Assembly (NCBI RefSeq): GCF_002159625.1
Contig: NZ_NFIZ01000014.1
Location: 1 to 62,463, forward strand
DNA: 62,463 nt
Source: Olsenella sp. An285
GTDB lineage: Bacteria; Actinomycetota; Coriobacteriia; Coriobacteriales; Atopobiaceae
Reading direction: 5' to 3'
Below are positions 26,173-35,158 of this stretch, in pieces (position 1 is the first letter of the stretch; each line of letters starts with the position of its first letter). The notes under the pieces are model-generated. The model ran no database searches. It was not told where the DNA came from and was given only the letters and a program-made list of their open reading frames with translations. The position numbers and the translations under genes were made by a program.

Positions 26173-26247
26173 CTGGCTCCTCCCTACGGCCTCCTCACAT
26201 CATACTCAATCCCGCGGGCGCCACGCCGCGCCGAGACCCGCGGGAGC

Positions 26248-26280
26248 GCCGCTCCCCGCCCGGATGACGCGGGGAGCGGC
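26248..26280 (-). terminator. Hairpin between the dehydrogenase and deoR genes
   Basis: GCCGCTCCCCGC (26248-26259) pairs with GCGGGGAGCGGC (26269-26280), a perfect 12-bp stem, but there is no T run. It could attenuate read-through from the sugar genes into the regulator. Confidence 0.5.
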
Positions 26281-26302
26281 GCAGGAGGAAGCGGGGAGGG
26301 GC

Positions 26303-27568
26303 CTACTCCTCGACCCAGTTCTCGAGCAGGTAGCGCTCGGCCTCGGGGCACCAGAGGCCCTTGTTGGCCTCGACGATGTCAGCAAGGCCGGCGTAGCGCT
26401 CGTCCTCGGCAGCGCGGGAGCGCAGGTCCTCGAGAGCGGTGAGCGGCATGCTCACGTGCGTGTAGATGAGCTTCTTGCCGCCCGGGATCTTGGGCAGGGC
26501 GAGCGTGGTCTCTGCCGCGGCGTCCAGGCCGCCCACGTGCGTCACCATGACGGCGGGGTCGATGCGCCCGGCGGCGGTGAGCTCGAGGGACTCGATCTCG
26601 TCGTCCGTGTTGCCGCCCGTGGTGCCCATCACGTGGTGGGAGCCGTAGTGGACCTCGTAGAAGTTCATCTCGGCCTTGAAGTTCTTGTCGGTGGGTCCGG
26701 CGAAGAAGTTGAGGCAGCCGTCGCGTCCGAGGATGGCGTCGGAGAGCGTCACCACGGGGGCCACGGGGGCATAGCAGAGCACGTCGTCAAAGCCGGTGCC
26801 GCCGGAGACCTCGCGCAGGGCGGCCACGGGGTCGTCGAAGTCACCGTTGTTGACGAACACGAGGTCGATGCCCGTCTCGGCCTTGACCTCCTCGGGCGGG
26901 AAGAGCTCGGCCGCGCGGTCCAGGCGGTCCTGGTTGATGTCCGCCACCATGACGAGGCTCGGGCGACGGTCGCAGTGCAGGGCGTAGGTGAGCGCCCCCA
27001 GGCCCATGGGGCCGGCGCCGGCAACGATGGCGAGCTTGCCGCCCTCGCGGATGCCCATCTCGTGGGTGTAGACGCCCATCTGCGTGTGGTACGCGGCGTG
27101 GAAGGCGCCGATCGAGCAGCTCATGGGCTCGGCGAGCGAGGCCTGGTAGTACGCCTCGCCCGTGTACTCGAGCAGGCAGTCGCACTCCATGACCTCGGCG
27201 GGCAGGATGCAGTAGGTGGCGTCGCCGCCGCAGAACTCGTAGGAGTAGCCCGGGCTCCACATGGTTCCCTTGTAGTTGAGGGCGGGCTGAATCGTGAACT
27301 TCATGCCGGGCTTGAAGCGGTCCGCCCACTTGGCGCCCACCTCCACGATGTCGCCGGCGAACTCGTGCCCCATGATCGCCGGGTGCTCGGCCACGTCCTC
27401 GTGCACGCGCTTGTGCTCGACGCCCAGGGTGGCGCACTTGTAGGTGGACATGCAGATGCTGTCGGAGACCACCTTGACCAGGACCTCGTCGTCCTTGATC
27501 TGCGGGAGCTCGAACTCGTCCAGACGCAGGTCGTTTGCCGCGTGGAGACGCACTGCCTTAGCCTTCAT
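26303..27568 (-). CDS. Zinc-type medium-chain dehydrogenase, L-sorbose-1-phosphate reductase (SorE)-like
   Basis: A 421-residue MDR-superfamily enzyme with the GroES-like domain at the N-terminus (CMSTYKCATLG, GHEFAGDIVEVG about 67-78) and the Rossmann motif AGAGPMGLGALTYA (about 183-196). The overall pattern fits the SorE group, which reduces L-sorbose 1-phosphate to D-glucitol 6-phosphate. In this locus, with a mannitol-type PTS and 1-phosphofructokinase, the reverse reaction on a hexitol phosphate yielding a ketose 1-phosphate is plausible. It lies 81 bases after the kinase gene. Exact substrate is inference. Confidence 0.8.
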   Translation of the reverse strand: MKAKAVRLHAANDLRLDEFELPQIKDDEVLVKVVSDSICMSTYKCATLGVEHKRVHEDVAEHPAIMGHEFAGDIVEVGAKWADRFKPGMKFTIQPALNYKGTMWSPGYSYEFCGGDATYCILPAEVMECDCLLEYTGEAYYQASLAEPMSCSIGAFHAAYHTQMGVYTHEMGIREGGKLAIVAGAGPMGLGALTYALHCDRRPSLVMVADINQDRLDRAAELFPPEEVKAETGIDLVFVNNGDFDDPVAALREVSGGTGFDDVLCYAPVAPVVTLSDAILGRDGCLNFFAGPTDKNFKAEMNFYEVHYGSHHVMGTTGGNTDDEIESLELTAAGRIDPAVMVTHVGGLDAAAETTLALPKIPGGKKLIYTHVSMPLTALEDLRSRAAEDERYAGLADIVEANKGLWCPEAERYLLENWVEE

Positions 27569-27586
27569 GTTCTTTCCTTTCCTCGG

Positions 27587-27615
27587 TTGACAGTTTGCTC
27601 AGGTCAAACTGTCAA
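27587..27615 (-). promoter_or_regulatory. Intercistronic inverted repeat between pfkB-type and dehydrogenase genes
   Basis: TTGACAGTTTG (27587-27597) and CAAACTGTCAA (27605-27615) form a perfect 11-bp dyad with a 7-base loop. There is no T run, so it may stabilise or process the mRNA, or bind a regulator. Confidence 0.6.
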
Positions 27616-27649
27616 GTTGACGGGTTGCTCGGATTGCGGGTCGGTGCCG

Positions 27650-28579
27650 CTAGAGGGCCTCGATGGTCACCTTGTCCATCAGGGAGTCCACGAGCGAGCG
27701 CTCGGCCGCCTGCGTGCCGGACTGCATGACGTTGGCCGCGCCCGTGGCCATGGCCAGGCGCGTGGCGTCCCCGAGGGACATGCCCCGCTCCTCGGCAAAC
27801 GCGAGCGCCGCCACCACGGAGTCGCCGGCGCCCACGGTGGAGCCCACCTCCACCTTGGGGGAGCGGGCGCGGAGCGCCTGGTCCCCGTCCACCACGACGG
27901 CGCCCGCACCGCCCATGGAGACGACCACGCGCCCCACCCCCCGCGAGACGAGGGCGCGTGCCTCGGCCACGACGTCCGCCTCGCCCGCGAGCCCCCTGCC
28001 GCAGAGGCGCGAGAGCTCCGCGTCGTTGGGCTTCACCAGGTACGGGCTCGCGTCAAGGCCGCGGGTGAGGGCGTCGCCGTCCGCGTCGAGGAAGACCTTC
28101 GCGCCCGCGGCGGAGCAGGACCTCGCCCATGCCGCGTAGGTGGCCACGGGAGCGCCCTTGGGGAGGCTCCCGGAGAGGACGACGATGTCACCCTCGACGA
28201 GCTTCTCGGCCAGCTCTTCGCGCATGGCGTCGAGCTGAGCGATCGACGCCAGCGGCCCGGGCTCGTTGATGTCCGTGTGCGTGTCGAGCTCCGGGTCGAC
28301 GACCTTGAGGTTGGTGCGCGTCTCGCCGGCCGCCTCGAACGCCCAGACGTCGATGCCCTGGGCCTCGAGCATGCCCGCGATCTTCTCGCCCACCGAGCCG
28401 CCCAGAAGGGCGACGGCGCGACTCTTCCCGCCGAGCTTGGAGATCACCTTGGAGACGTTGATGCCCTTGCCGCCCGGGTCCTCGCGGACGTCAGAGATGC
28501 GGTTCACCTCGTCAAGCGTGAAGCGGTCGACGCGCGCCGTCTTGTCGAGCGCGGGGTTGAGCGTGACGGTGTAGATCAT
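27650..28579 (-). CDS. fruK: 1-phosphofructokinase (PfkB family)
   Basis: A 309-residue ribokinase-fold sugar kinase. Visible: the 1-PFK/LacC-type N-terminus MIYTVTLNPALDKT, the GGKGINVSKVISKLG motif (about 36-50), and the catalytic GSTVGAGDSVVAALAF near 248-263. It phosphorylates fructose 1-phosphate (or tagatose 6-phosphate in LacC relatives) to a bisphosphate. Start ATG 28579. It is first in the leftward transcript, whose TTGACA/TATGAT promoter overlaps a DeoR-type site. The choice between FruK and LacC is not certain from sequence. Confidence 0.88.
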   Translation of the reverse strand: MIYTVTLNPALDKTARVDRFTLDEVNRISDVREDPGGKGINVSKVISKLGGKSRAVALLGGSVGEKIAGMLEAQGIDVWAFEAAGETRTNLKVVDPELDTHTDINEPGPLASIAQLDAMREELAEKLVEGDIVVLSGSLPKGAPVATYAAWARSCSAAGAKVFLDADGDALTRGLDASPYLVKPNDAELSRLCGRGLAGEADVVAEARALVSRGVGRVVVSMGGAGAVVVDGDQALRARSPKVEVGSTVGAGDSVVAALAFAEERGMSLGDATRLAMATGAANVMQSGTQAAERSLVDSLMDKVTIEAL

Positions 28580-28624
28580 GGCCCTCTCCTTTCCCTCTGT
28601 TGTTGGTTTGCAAGTGAAGGTGTC

Positions 28625-28636
28625 GAAACAAAAGTC
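28625..28636. promoter_or_regulatory. Operator copy 1, GAAACAAAAGTC
   Basis: Exact copy of a 12-base site found three times in the divergent promoter region. It begins just downstream of the leftward -10 box (28644), so a bound repressor would block the kinase transcript. A partial site, CCAAAAGTCA, is at 28673. Confidence 0.7.
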
Positions 28637-28643
28637 AATTGTC

Positions 28644-28671
28644 ATCATAACGACAGTCATCTACCTGTCAA
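28644..28671 (-). promoter_or_regulatory. Promoter of the leftward kinase-dehydrogenase operon
   Basis: Minus-strand TTGACA (28671-28666), a 16-base spacer, TATGAT (28649-28644), close to consensus. Confidence 0.75.
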
Positions 28672-28723
28672 TCCAAAAGTCAAAATTGCGGGAAGAACAC
28701 CGTTTAGCGACTAAAATCGACCG

Positions 28724-28753
28724 TTTACCACGAAATTTGGTCTTCTGTATGGA
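28724..28753 (+). promoter_or_regulatory. Probable promoter of the PTS gene
   Basis: TTTACC (28724-28729), an 18-base spacer, TATGGA (28748-28753), in an AT-rich stretch. Two operators follow directly, mirroring the leftward promoter. Confidence 0.45.
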
Positions 28754-28758
28754 CTATC

Positions 28759-28798
28759 GAAACAAAAGTCTAGAATCAATGTCGTTGAAACAAAAGTC
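28759..28798. promoter_or_regulatory. Operator copies 2 and 3, GAAACAAAAGTC
   Basis: Exact copies at 28759-28770 and 28787-28798, with starts 28 bases apart, in the PTS leader. Same orientation as copy 1. Direct-repeat spacing near multiples of the helix turn suits an oligomeric DeoR-type repressor. Confidence 0.7.
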
Positions 28799-28863
28799 AT
28801 GGGGAAACCCGCTCTGTTCAACGCGTCGGCCCGTTGCGACGGGCCTCAAGAAAGGAGGGACCG

Positions 28864-30747
28864 ATGTCGGTACGCGAGGGTCTCTCTAGGTTCGGCAAGT
28901 TTCTCAGCGGCATGGTCATGCCAAACATCGGAGCGTTCATCGCCTGGGGCTTCCTCACCGCGCTCTTCATAGAGACGGGGTGGCTCCCCAACGAGCAGTT
29001 CGCGAGCATCGCGACCCCTATGCTCAGCTACCTCATCCCGGTGCTCATCGCCGCGCAGGGCGGCTACCTCACCGGAGGGGACCGCGGCCGCATCGTGGGC
29101 GCCATCGCGGTCATCGGCTGCATCGCCGGCGCGCCCGACACCACGATGCTCATGGGCGCCATGGTGATGGGCCCCTTCGCCGGTTGGGTCATCAAGACGT
29201 TCGACCGCCTCATGGAGGGGAGGACGCCGGCCGGCTTCGAGATGCTGATCGACAACTTCTCCGTTGGCATCATCGGCATGCTGCTCTCGATGCTCGGCTA
29301 CATCGCCGTCGGCCCCATCATGACCACGATCCTGGCCGTGCTCATGGGCGGCGTTCAGATTCTCATGCAGTACGGGCTCATGCCGCTTCTGGCCATCTTC
29401 ATCGAGCCCGCCAAGGTGCTCTTCCTCAACAACGCCATCAACCACGGCATCTTCACGCCCATCGGCATCGCGCAGGCCGAGGCCACGGGCCGCTCCATCA
29501 TGTACATGCTCGAGGCCAACCCCGGCCCCGGTCTTGGCGTGCTCCTGGCGTACTGCTTCTTCTGCAGGGACAAGAAGACCCGCCAGTCCGCGCCCGGCGC
29601 CGTGATCATCCACTTCCTGGGCGGCATCCACGAGATCTACTTCCCCTACGTGCTCATGAACCCCAAGGTCATCATCGCTCCCATCGTGGGCAACATGTGT
29701 GCCATCGCGTGGTTCAGCTTCACGGGCGCGGGCCTCACCTCCGCCGCGTCCCCGGGCTCGATCATCGCCTTCCTCTCCATGACGCCCTCCGACCTCATGG
29801 TCACCAACATCATCGGCGTGGCCATCGCCGCCGGCGTCTCCTTCGCCATTGCGGTGCCGCTCGTGCGCACCATGGCCGTGGCCGACATCGACCAGGCGAG
29901 CCAGCAGATGCGCGAGATGAAGGGCACGGCGGAGGCGGCCGTCATCTCCGACACCCAGGGCGGCAAGATCGTCTTTGCCTGCGACGCCGGCATGGGCTCC
30001 TCCGCGATGGGCGCCACCCGCTTCCGCAACCGCGTCAAGGCCGAGCGCCCGGACCTCACCGTGGAGCACTCCAGCGTGGACACCGTCCCGGCGGACGCGA
30101 GCATCGTCGTGTGCCAGCGCGTGCTCTCCGAGCGCGCCCGCAAGAGCGCCCCGCAGGCCCAGATCGTGACCATCGACAACTTCCTGGACGACCCCGGCCT
30201 CGACGCGCTCTACAAGGCCCTCACGCAGATCTCGCACGCCTCCGAGCTCATGGAGACCGTGCCCGCCCCGGCGCCCGCGCAGGAGGCCGAGAAGGACGAC
30301 CGCCCGAGCCTCGCCATCACCGCGGCAGACGTCCAGCTGGGGCTCTCCCCGGTCGACCGCGAGCGCTGCATCCGCGACTCCGGCGCCCTTCTCGTCGCTC
30401 GCGGCTGCGTGGCCGAGCCCTACGTGGACGCCATGGTCGAGCGCGACCGCCTCACGAGCGTCTACATAGGCATGGGGATCGCCATCCCGCACGGCACCAA
30501 CGAGGCCAAGGACGCCGTCCAGAAGACCGGCGTGGTGCTGCAGCAGTACCCCGAGGGCGTCTCCTGGGGAGACGAGCGCGCGCAGCTGGTCTTTGGCATC
30601 GCCGGCAAGGGGGAGGAGCACCTCGAGGTGCTCGCCAACATCTGCAGGATCCTCGAGGACGAGGCCGTCCTCGAGAAGATGAAGACGACCGACGACGTCG
30701 ACTGGGTCGTGAGCGTCCTCTCCGGCCGGTCGAGCGGGGCCCAGTAG
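28864..30747 (+). CDS. PTS mannitol-type (hexitol) transporter, EIICBA fusion
   Basis: A 627-residue phosphotransferase permease that imports and phosphorylates a hexitol. Order: EIIC membrane domain (about 1-345; MPNIGAFIAWGF, GGIHEIYFPYVLMNP), EIIB with phospho-cysteine C373 (VFACDAGMGSSAMGA), an Ala/Pro linker (about 470-490), and EIIA with phospho-histidine H543 (GIAIPHGT). This is the MtlA layout. ATG 28864 follows AAAGGAGGGACCG. It is divergent from the kinase-dehydrogenase operon under shared operators. EI and HPr are elsewhere. No MtlD is present, so the substrate may be mannitol or another hexitol. Confidence 0.93.
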   Translation: MSVREGLSRFGKFLSGMVMPNIGAFIAWGFLTALFIETGWLPNEQFASIATPMLSYLIPVLIAAQGGYLTGGDRGRIVGAIAVIGCIAGAPDTTMLMGAMVMGPFAGWVIKTFDRLMEGRTPAGFEMLIDNFSVGIIGMLLSMLGYIAVGPIMTTILAVLMGGVQILMQYGLMPLLAIFIEPAKVLFLNNAINHGIFTPIGIAQAEATGRSIMYMLEANPGPGLGVLLAYCFFCRDKKTRQSAPGAVIIHFLGGIHEIYFPYVLMNPKVIIAPIVGNMCAIAWFSFTGAGLTSAASPGSIIAFLSMTPSDLMVTNIIGVAIAAGVSFAIAVPLVRTMAVADIDQASQQMREMKGTAEAAVISDTQGGKIVFACDAGMGSSAMGATRFRNRVKAERPDLTVEHSSVDTVPADASIVVCQRVLSERARKSAPQAQIVTIDNFLDDPGLDALYKALTQISHASELMETVPAPAPAQEAEKDDRPSLAITAADVQLGLSPVDRERCIRDSGALLVARGCVAEPYVDAMVERDRLTSVYIGMGIAIPHGTNEAKDAVQKTGVVLQQYPEGVSWGDERAQLVFGIAGKGEEHLEVLANICRILEDEAVLEKMKTTDDVDWVVSVLSGRSSGAQ

Positions 30748-30758
30748 GGGATGGCCCT

Positions 30759-30819
30759 CTGTTTGGCAATGTTCCGCCAAACAGGTGCTATACTCCAATA
30801 GATATCTCTGCGGATATCT
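30759..30819 (+). promoter_or_regulatory. adhE control region: two dyads around a -10 box
   Basis: CTGTTTGGC (30759-30767) and GCCAAACAG (30776-30784) form a perfect 9-bp dyad. It is followed by TATACT (30789-30794), a good -10, and then AGATATC (30800-30806) with GATATCT (30813-30819). One dyad covers the -35 zone, the other the start site, fitting a redox- or metabolite-responsive repressor. They do not match the usual Rex site. Confidence 0.5.
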
Positions 30820-30912
30820 CCGTGTGGCCGAACCAAAGAGTGCTTCACCTTGTCCTTTGTACGACCCTGCCGGCGCGCCCCGTCGGCAGGGTCCGAGAAA
30901 TAGGAGGAACGC

Positions 30913-33534
30913 ATGGCAGACAACGTTACGACCACTATTGACAGCGTCGAGGCGCTGCAAGCACGCATCAAGGAGATGCGCGCCGCGCAGGCCGAGTTCG
31001 CTAAGTTCACCCAGGAGCAGGTGGACAAGATCTTCTACGAGGCGGCCATGGCCGCCAACAAGGCCCGCATCCCGCTGGCCAAGATGGCCGTCGAGGAGAC
31101 CGGCTACGGCATCGTGGAGGACAAGGTCATCAAGAACCACTATGCCTCCGAGTACATCTACAACAAGTACAAGGACATGAAGACCTGCGACGTCATCTCC
31201 GACGACAAGGCCTTCGGCTACAAGCAGATCGCCGAGCCCATCGGCCTGGTTGCCGCCGTCATCCCGACGACCAACCCCACCTCCACCGCCATCTTCAAGA
31301 CCCTCATCTGCCTCAAGACGCGCAACGCCATCCTCATCTCCCCGCACCCGCGCGCCAAGGAGTGCACCGCCGAGGCCGCCCGCATCGTGCGCGACGCCGC
31401 CATCAAGGCCGGCGCCCCCGAGGGCATCATCGACTGGATCGACGTCCCGTCCCTCGACATGACTGCCGAGCTCATGCGCTCCGCGGACATCATCCTGGCC
31501 ACCGGCGGCCCGGGCATGGTCAGCGCCGCCTACTCCTCCGGCAAGCCGGCCCTGGGCGTCGGCCCGGGCAACAACCCGGCCATCATCGACGACACCGCCG
31601 ACGTCGAGCTCTCCGTGAACTCCATCATCCACTCCAAGACCTTCGACAACGGCATGATCTGCGCCACCGAGCAGAACGTGATCGTCCTTGACGGCATCTA
31701 CGACAAGGTCAAGGCCGAGTTCCAGAAGCGCGGCTGCTACTTCCTCCAGGGCGACGAGATCGCCAAGGTGGGCAACACCGTCATTGTCAACGGCGGCGTC
31801 AACGCCAAGATGGTCGGCCAGCCGGCCCCCAAGATCGCCGCGACCGCCGGCGTCACCGTGCCGGAGAGCACCAAGGTCCTCATCGGCGAGGTCGAGTCCG
31901 TCGAGCCCTCCGAGCCCTGGGCCCACGAGAAGCTGACCACCATCCTCGGCATGTACCGCGCCTCCGACTGGGAGGACGCCCTCTCCAAGGCCGAGCGCCT
32001 CATCGCTGACGGCGGCTACGGTCACACGAGCTCGCTCTTCATCGACACGCGCGAGACCGAGAAGATGGCCGAGCACGCCAAGCGCATGAAGACCTGCCGT
32101 ATCCTCATCAACACCCCGGCTGCCCAGGGCGGCATCGGCGACATCTACAACTTCAAGATGGCCCCGTCCCTCACCCTCGGCTGCGGCTCCTGGGGCGGCA
32201 ACTCCGTCTCCGGCAACGTCGGCCCCCAGCACCTGCTCAACATCAAGTCCGTCGCAGAGAGGCGTGAGAACATGCTGTGGTTCCGAGTTCCCGAGAAGGT
32301 CTTCTTCAAGAAGGGCTGCATGCCCGTCGCGCTCCGCGAGCTCTCCGAGGTCTACGGCAAGAAGCGCGCCTTCATCGTCACCGACTCCTTCCTCTACAAG
32401 AGCGGCTTCACCAAGAAGATCGAGGCCTCCCTTGACGAGCAGGGCATCGTCTACTCCAGCTTCTGGTCCATCTCGCCCGACCCCAAGCTCCAGGACTGCG
32501 AGCGCGGCCTCGAGCAGGTCAAGGCCTTCGAGCCCGACTGCATCATCGCCATCGGCGGCGGCTCTGCCATGGACGCCGGCAAGATCATGTGGATGATGTA
32601 CGAGCACCCCGAGGCCAAGTTCGAGGACATGGCCATGGACTTCATGGACATCCGCAAGCGCATCTACACCTTCCCCGAGATGGGTCAGAAGGCCTTCTTC
32701 GTGGCCATCCCCACCTCCTCCGGCACCGGCTCCGAGGTCACGCCGTTCTCCATCATCACCGATGCCAACACCGGCACCAAGTGGCCCATCGCCGACTACC
32801 AGCTCCTGCCCAACATGGCCATCGTCGACACCGACAACATGATGACCCAGCCCAAGGGCCTGACCGCCGCCTCCGGCGTCGACGTGCTCACGCACGCCCT
32901 CGAGGCCTACGTCTCCATCATGGCGTCCGACTACACCGACGGCCTCGCCCTCCGCGCGATGAAGCTCGTCCTCAACTACCTCGAGCGTGCGTACGACGAC
33001 GGCACCGACGTCGAGGCCCGCGACCACATGGCCAACGCGTCCTGCCTTGCCGGCATGGCCTTCGCCAACGCCTTCCTCGGCGTCAACCACTCCATGGCCC
33101 ACAAGCTCGGTGCCTACCACCACATCGCGCACGGCCTGGCCAACGCCGTCATCCTCACCCGCGTCATGCGCTACAACGCGGCCGAGCGTCCCGTCAAGAT
33201 GGGCACCTTCCCGCAGTACGACCACCCCAAGACCCTCGCCCGCTACGCCGAGGCCGGCCGCTTCTGCGGCATCCAGGGCAAGGACGACCGCGAGGTCTTC
33301 GAGAACTTCGTGAAGCGCATCGAGGAGCTCAAGGCTCACGTGGGCGTGCCCGAGACCATCGCCGGCTTCGGCGTCACCGAGGAGGACTTCTTCGCCACGC
33401 TCGACGAGATGTCCGAGAACGCGTTTAACGACCAGTGCACCGGCGCCAACCCGCGCTACCCGCTCATCTCCGAGATCAAGGAGCTCTACCTCGACGCCTT
33501 CTACGGCCGCGAGCCCAGCTCCTACGAGGACTAG
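30913..33534 (+). CDS. adhE: Bifunctional acetaldehyde-CoA / alcohol dehydrogenase
   Basis: An 873-residue AdhE that reduces acetyl-CoA to ethanol in two NADH steps, regenerating NAD+. The N-terminal CoA-acylating aldehyde dehydrogenase half (about 1-440) has its catalytic cysteine in [13 protein letters not shown] near 246; the C-terminal iron-dependent alcohol dehydrogenase half has [13 protein letters not shown] (about 546-558) and the His-rich metal site [13 protein letters not shown] near 727-739. Length is full. ATG 30913 follows AGGAGGAACGC. AdhE forms spirosomes in other bacteria. Strong expression is likely from its codon use. Confidence 0.97.
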   Translation: MADNVTTTIDSVEALQARIKEMRAAQAEFAKFTQEQVDKIFYEAAMAANKARIPLAKMAVEETGYGIVEDKVIKNHYASEYIYNKYKDMKTCDVISDDKAFGYKQIAEPIGLVAAVIPTTNPTSTAIFKTLICLKTRNAILISPHPRAKECTAEAARIVRDAAIKAGAPEGIIDWIDVPSLDMTAELMRSADIILATGGPGMVSAAYSSGKPALGVGPGNNPAIIDDTADVELSVNSIIHSKTFDNGMICATEQNVIVLDGIYDKVKAEFQKRGCYFLQGDEIAKVGNTVIVNGGVNAKMVGQPAPKIAATAGVTVPESTKVLIGEVESVEPSEPWAHEKLTTILGMYRASDWEDALSKAERLIADGGYGHTSSLFIDTRETEKMAEHAKRMKTCRILINTPAAQGGIGDIYNFKMAPSLTLGCGSWGGNSVSGNVGPQHLLNIKSVAERRENMLWFRVPEKVFFKKGCMPVALRELSEVYGKKRAFIVTDSFLYKSGFTKKIEASLDEQGIVYSSFWSISPDPKLQDCERGLEQVKAFEPDCIIAIGGGSAMDAGKIMWMMYEHPEAKFEDMAMDFMDIRKRIYTFPEMGQKAFFVAIPTSSGTGSEVTPFSIITDANTGTKWPIADYQLLPNMAIVDTDNMMTQPKGLTAASGVDVLTHALEAYVSIMASDYTDGLALRAMKLVLNYLERAYDDGTDVEARDHMANASCLAGMAFANAFLGVNHSMAHKLGAYHHIAHGLANAVILTRVMRYNAAERPVKMGTFPQYDHPKTLARYAEAGRFCGIQGKDDREVFENFVKRIEELKAHVGVPETIAGFGVTEEDFFATLDEMSENAFNDQCTGANPRYPLISEIKELYLDAFYGREPSSYED

Positions 33535-33573
33535 TCCCAGCCGGTTCTTCTCGTTGCCCAGAAGGAGGCAGCA

Positions 33574-34347
33574 ATGGAACTTTCTGACAGCAAGCAGGTC
33601 ATCGTCGAGCGCCACAACAAGGCCGTCTACGTCGATGGCGACCGCATCGTCAAGGTGTTCAAGGCCCAGAAGCCGGCCTCTGACATCTTCAACGAGGCCC
33701 TGAACATCGCCCGCGTCATCGAGGCCGGCGTCCGCGTCCCCAAGGTCCTCGAGGTCTCCCAGGTCGCCGACGGCTCCTGGGCCCTTGCCACCGAGTACGT
33801 CCCGGGCGTCACCATGCGCTCCCTCATGGACGCCGCCGAGGGCACGGACGAGTACGACAAGCTCCTCGGGCAGTTCGTGGACTTCCAGCTGGAGATCCAG
33901 AACACCCCGGCCTCTGACCTCATGAAGGACCAGAAGACCAAGATCGCCGGCATGGTGGGCAAGGTCAAGGAGCTCGACCCCTCCGTCCGCTACGACCTCC
34001 AGATGCGCGCCGATCGCATGGCCCCCGGCCGTGCCATCTGCCACTGCGACTTCAACCCCTCCAACGTCATCGTTGGCGAGGACGGCACGCTCTACGCCTG
34101 CGACTGGACCCACGTCACCCGCGGCCTCCCCGAGGCCGACGCCGCGATGACCTACATCCTCTTCAAGATGTATCACCCCGGCCACGCCGAGAAGTACCTC
34201 GACGTCTTCTCCAAGAAGGCCGACATCGCCAAGCAGAAGGTGCACTACTGGGTGCCCGTCATGGCCGCCGCCGAGCTCTCCCGCGGCCGCAAGGACGCCG
34301 AGGAGTTCCTCCGCAGCCAGGTCGACGCCGCGCTCGACATCGACTAG
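33574..34347 (+). CDS. Aminoglycoside-phosphotransferase/choline-kinase-fold protein
   Basis: A 257-residue kinase-like protein of the APH superfamily. Visible: a nucleotide-binding strand with lysine (DGDRIVKVFK), the catalytic loop ICHCDFNPSNVI (about 153-164, with D156 and N161) and the metal aspartate in YACDWTHV (about 175). Such small kinases phosphorylate sugars, choline-like or other small alcohols; true antibiotic resistance is not implied. It starts 40 bases after adhE with ribosome site AAGGAGG, so it is likely co-transcribed, and it ends in a strong terminator. The substrate is unknown. Confidence 0.82.
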   Translation: MELSDSKQVIVERHNKAVYVDGDRIVKVFKAQKPASDIFNEALNIARVIEAGVRVPKVLEVSQVADGSWALATEYVPGVTMRSLMDAAEGTDEYDKLLGQFVDFQLEIQNTPASDLMKDQKTKIAGMVGKVKELDPSVRYDLQMRADRMAPGRAICHCDFNPSNVIVGEDGTLYACDWTHVTRGLPEADAAMTYILFKMYHPGHAEKYLDVFSKKADIAKQKVHYWVPVMAAAELSRGRKDAEEFLRSQVDAALDID

Positions 34348-34371
34348 CGCCCCTCGCCCCTGAGCGACCCC

Positions 34372-34412
34372 AAGGGCCCGTCAGCTCCAGCTGGCGGGCC
34401 CTTCTCGTGTGC
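34372..34412 (+). terminator. Terminator after the adhE-kinase operon
   Basis: AAGGGCCCGTCAGCT (34371-34385) pairs with AGCTGGCGGGCCCTT (34389-34403), one mismatch, followed by CTCGTG; a CTTCTCG motif overlaps its 3' end. Confidence 0.75.
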
Positions 34413-34474
34413 GTGCTTCTTCGCCCGGCATGAGATAAGCTGGTGGGGAGAAGAACGAGGAGAAGTGGAGTCTC

Positions 34475-35128
34475 ATGCGCAACAGGCGTCTCGTGCTCGT
34501 TGGAATTGCCGCTGCCGCCGTGGTGGCTGTCGCCCTTGGCGTGGCCTTCGCCCTCGGCGCGTTTCGCTCCGACGCCGAGCGGGCGCGCGACGCCGTCACG
34601 GCGCTCATGGAGTCCTACGTGGTGCCCGTGCCCGACGAGGAGGGCAACGAGCCCGACGACGCCGCCTGGCCCGCGGAGGACTATGGCGACGCGGCCACGA
34701 TGGAGAAGCTCGGTACCTACGGCGTTGACGCGGACGAGTGGCACCGCCACTGCCTCAAGAACCTCTCCTACGAGGTGGGGGAGGCCACGGTGGAGGGCGA
34801 TGCGGCAACCGTGAGCGTCAGCGTGACCAACGCGAGCCTCTCCGCGGCCGCCGAGGCCGCCGGCGCCGAGTTCTCGACCTTCTCCTCAACCCAGGAGGCG
34901 GAGGACGTCTACGCTCAGGGCGGCAAGGCCGCGCTCTTCGACAACCTCGTCCAGCGCGTCTACGCGCATCTGGATGCCAACGAGAGCCCGGTCACCATGA
35001 CCGTCGACGTGGCGTGCGCAAAGGGCGAGGACGGCGCCTGGACCCCGCAGGTGAGCGGCAACGAGGCGTTCTTCTCGGCCCTGTACGGCGGTTCAAACGT
35101 GGTCGCGGGCCTCGCGCCGGCCGCCTAG
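34475..35128 (+). CDS. Hypothetical membrane-anchored extracellular protein
   Basis: A 217-residue protein with one N-terminal membrane anchor (residues 6-28, LVLVGIAAAAVVAVALGVAFALG) without a lipobox, followed by an acidic, Ala-rich exported domain of about 185 residues. No family is recognised. It resembles small DUF4878-like or NTF2-like secreted proteins in having a helical start (ARDAVTALMESYV) followed by beta-rich sequence (TVEGDAATVSVSVTN), but this is only a pattern. It lies 30 bases before dfrA and may be in its operon. Confidence 0.7.
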   Translation: MRNRRLVLVGIAAAAVVAVALGVAFALGAFRSDAERARDAVTALMESYVVPVPDEEGNEPDDAAWPAEDYGDAATMEKLGTYGVDADEWHRHCLKNLSYEVGEATVEGDAATVSVSVTNASLSAAAEAAGAEFSTFSSTQEAEDVYAQGGKAALFDNLVQRVYAHLDANESPVTMTVDVACAKGEDGAWTPQVSGNEAFFSALYGGSNVVAGLAPAA

Positions 35129-35158
35129 GGCTCGGCGTACGATCCCATGGGAGGAGTC

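Noticed and set aside
28846-34245. Very long open frame (about 1800 codons) antisense to the PTS and adhE genes
   Set aside because: It is the complement of strongly biased coding sequence, rich in His, Asp, Gly and Val repeats with no domain, and it crosses known genes and promoters. High third-position GC creates such frames all over this window.
33574-34347. Aminoglycoside resistance gene
   Set aside because: Only the broad APH/choline-kinase fold is supported; the operon with adhE argues for metabolism.
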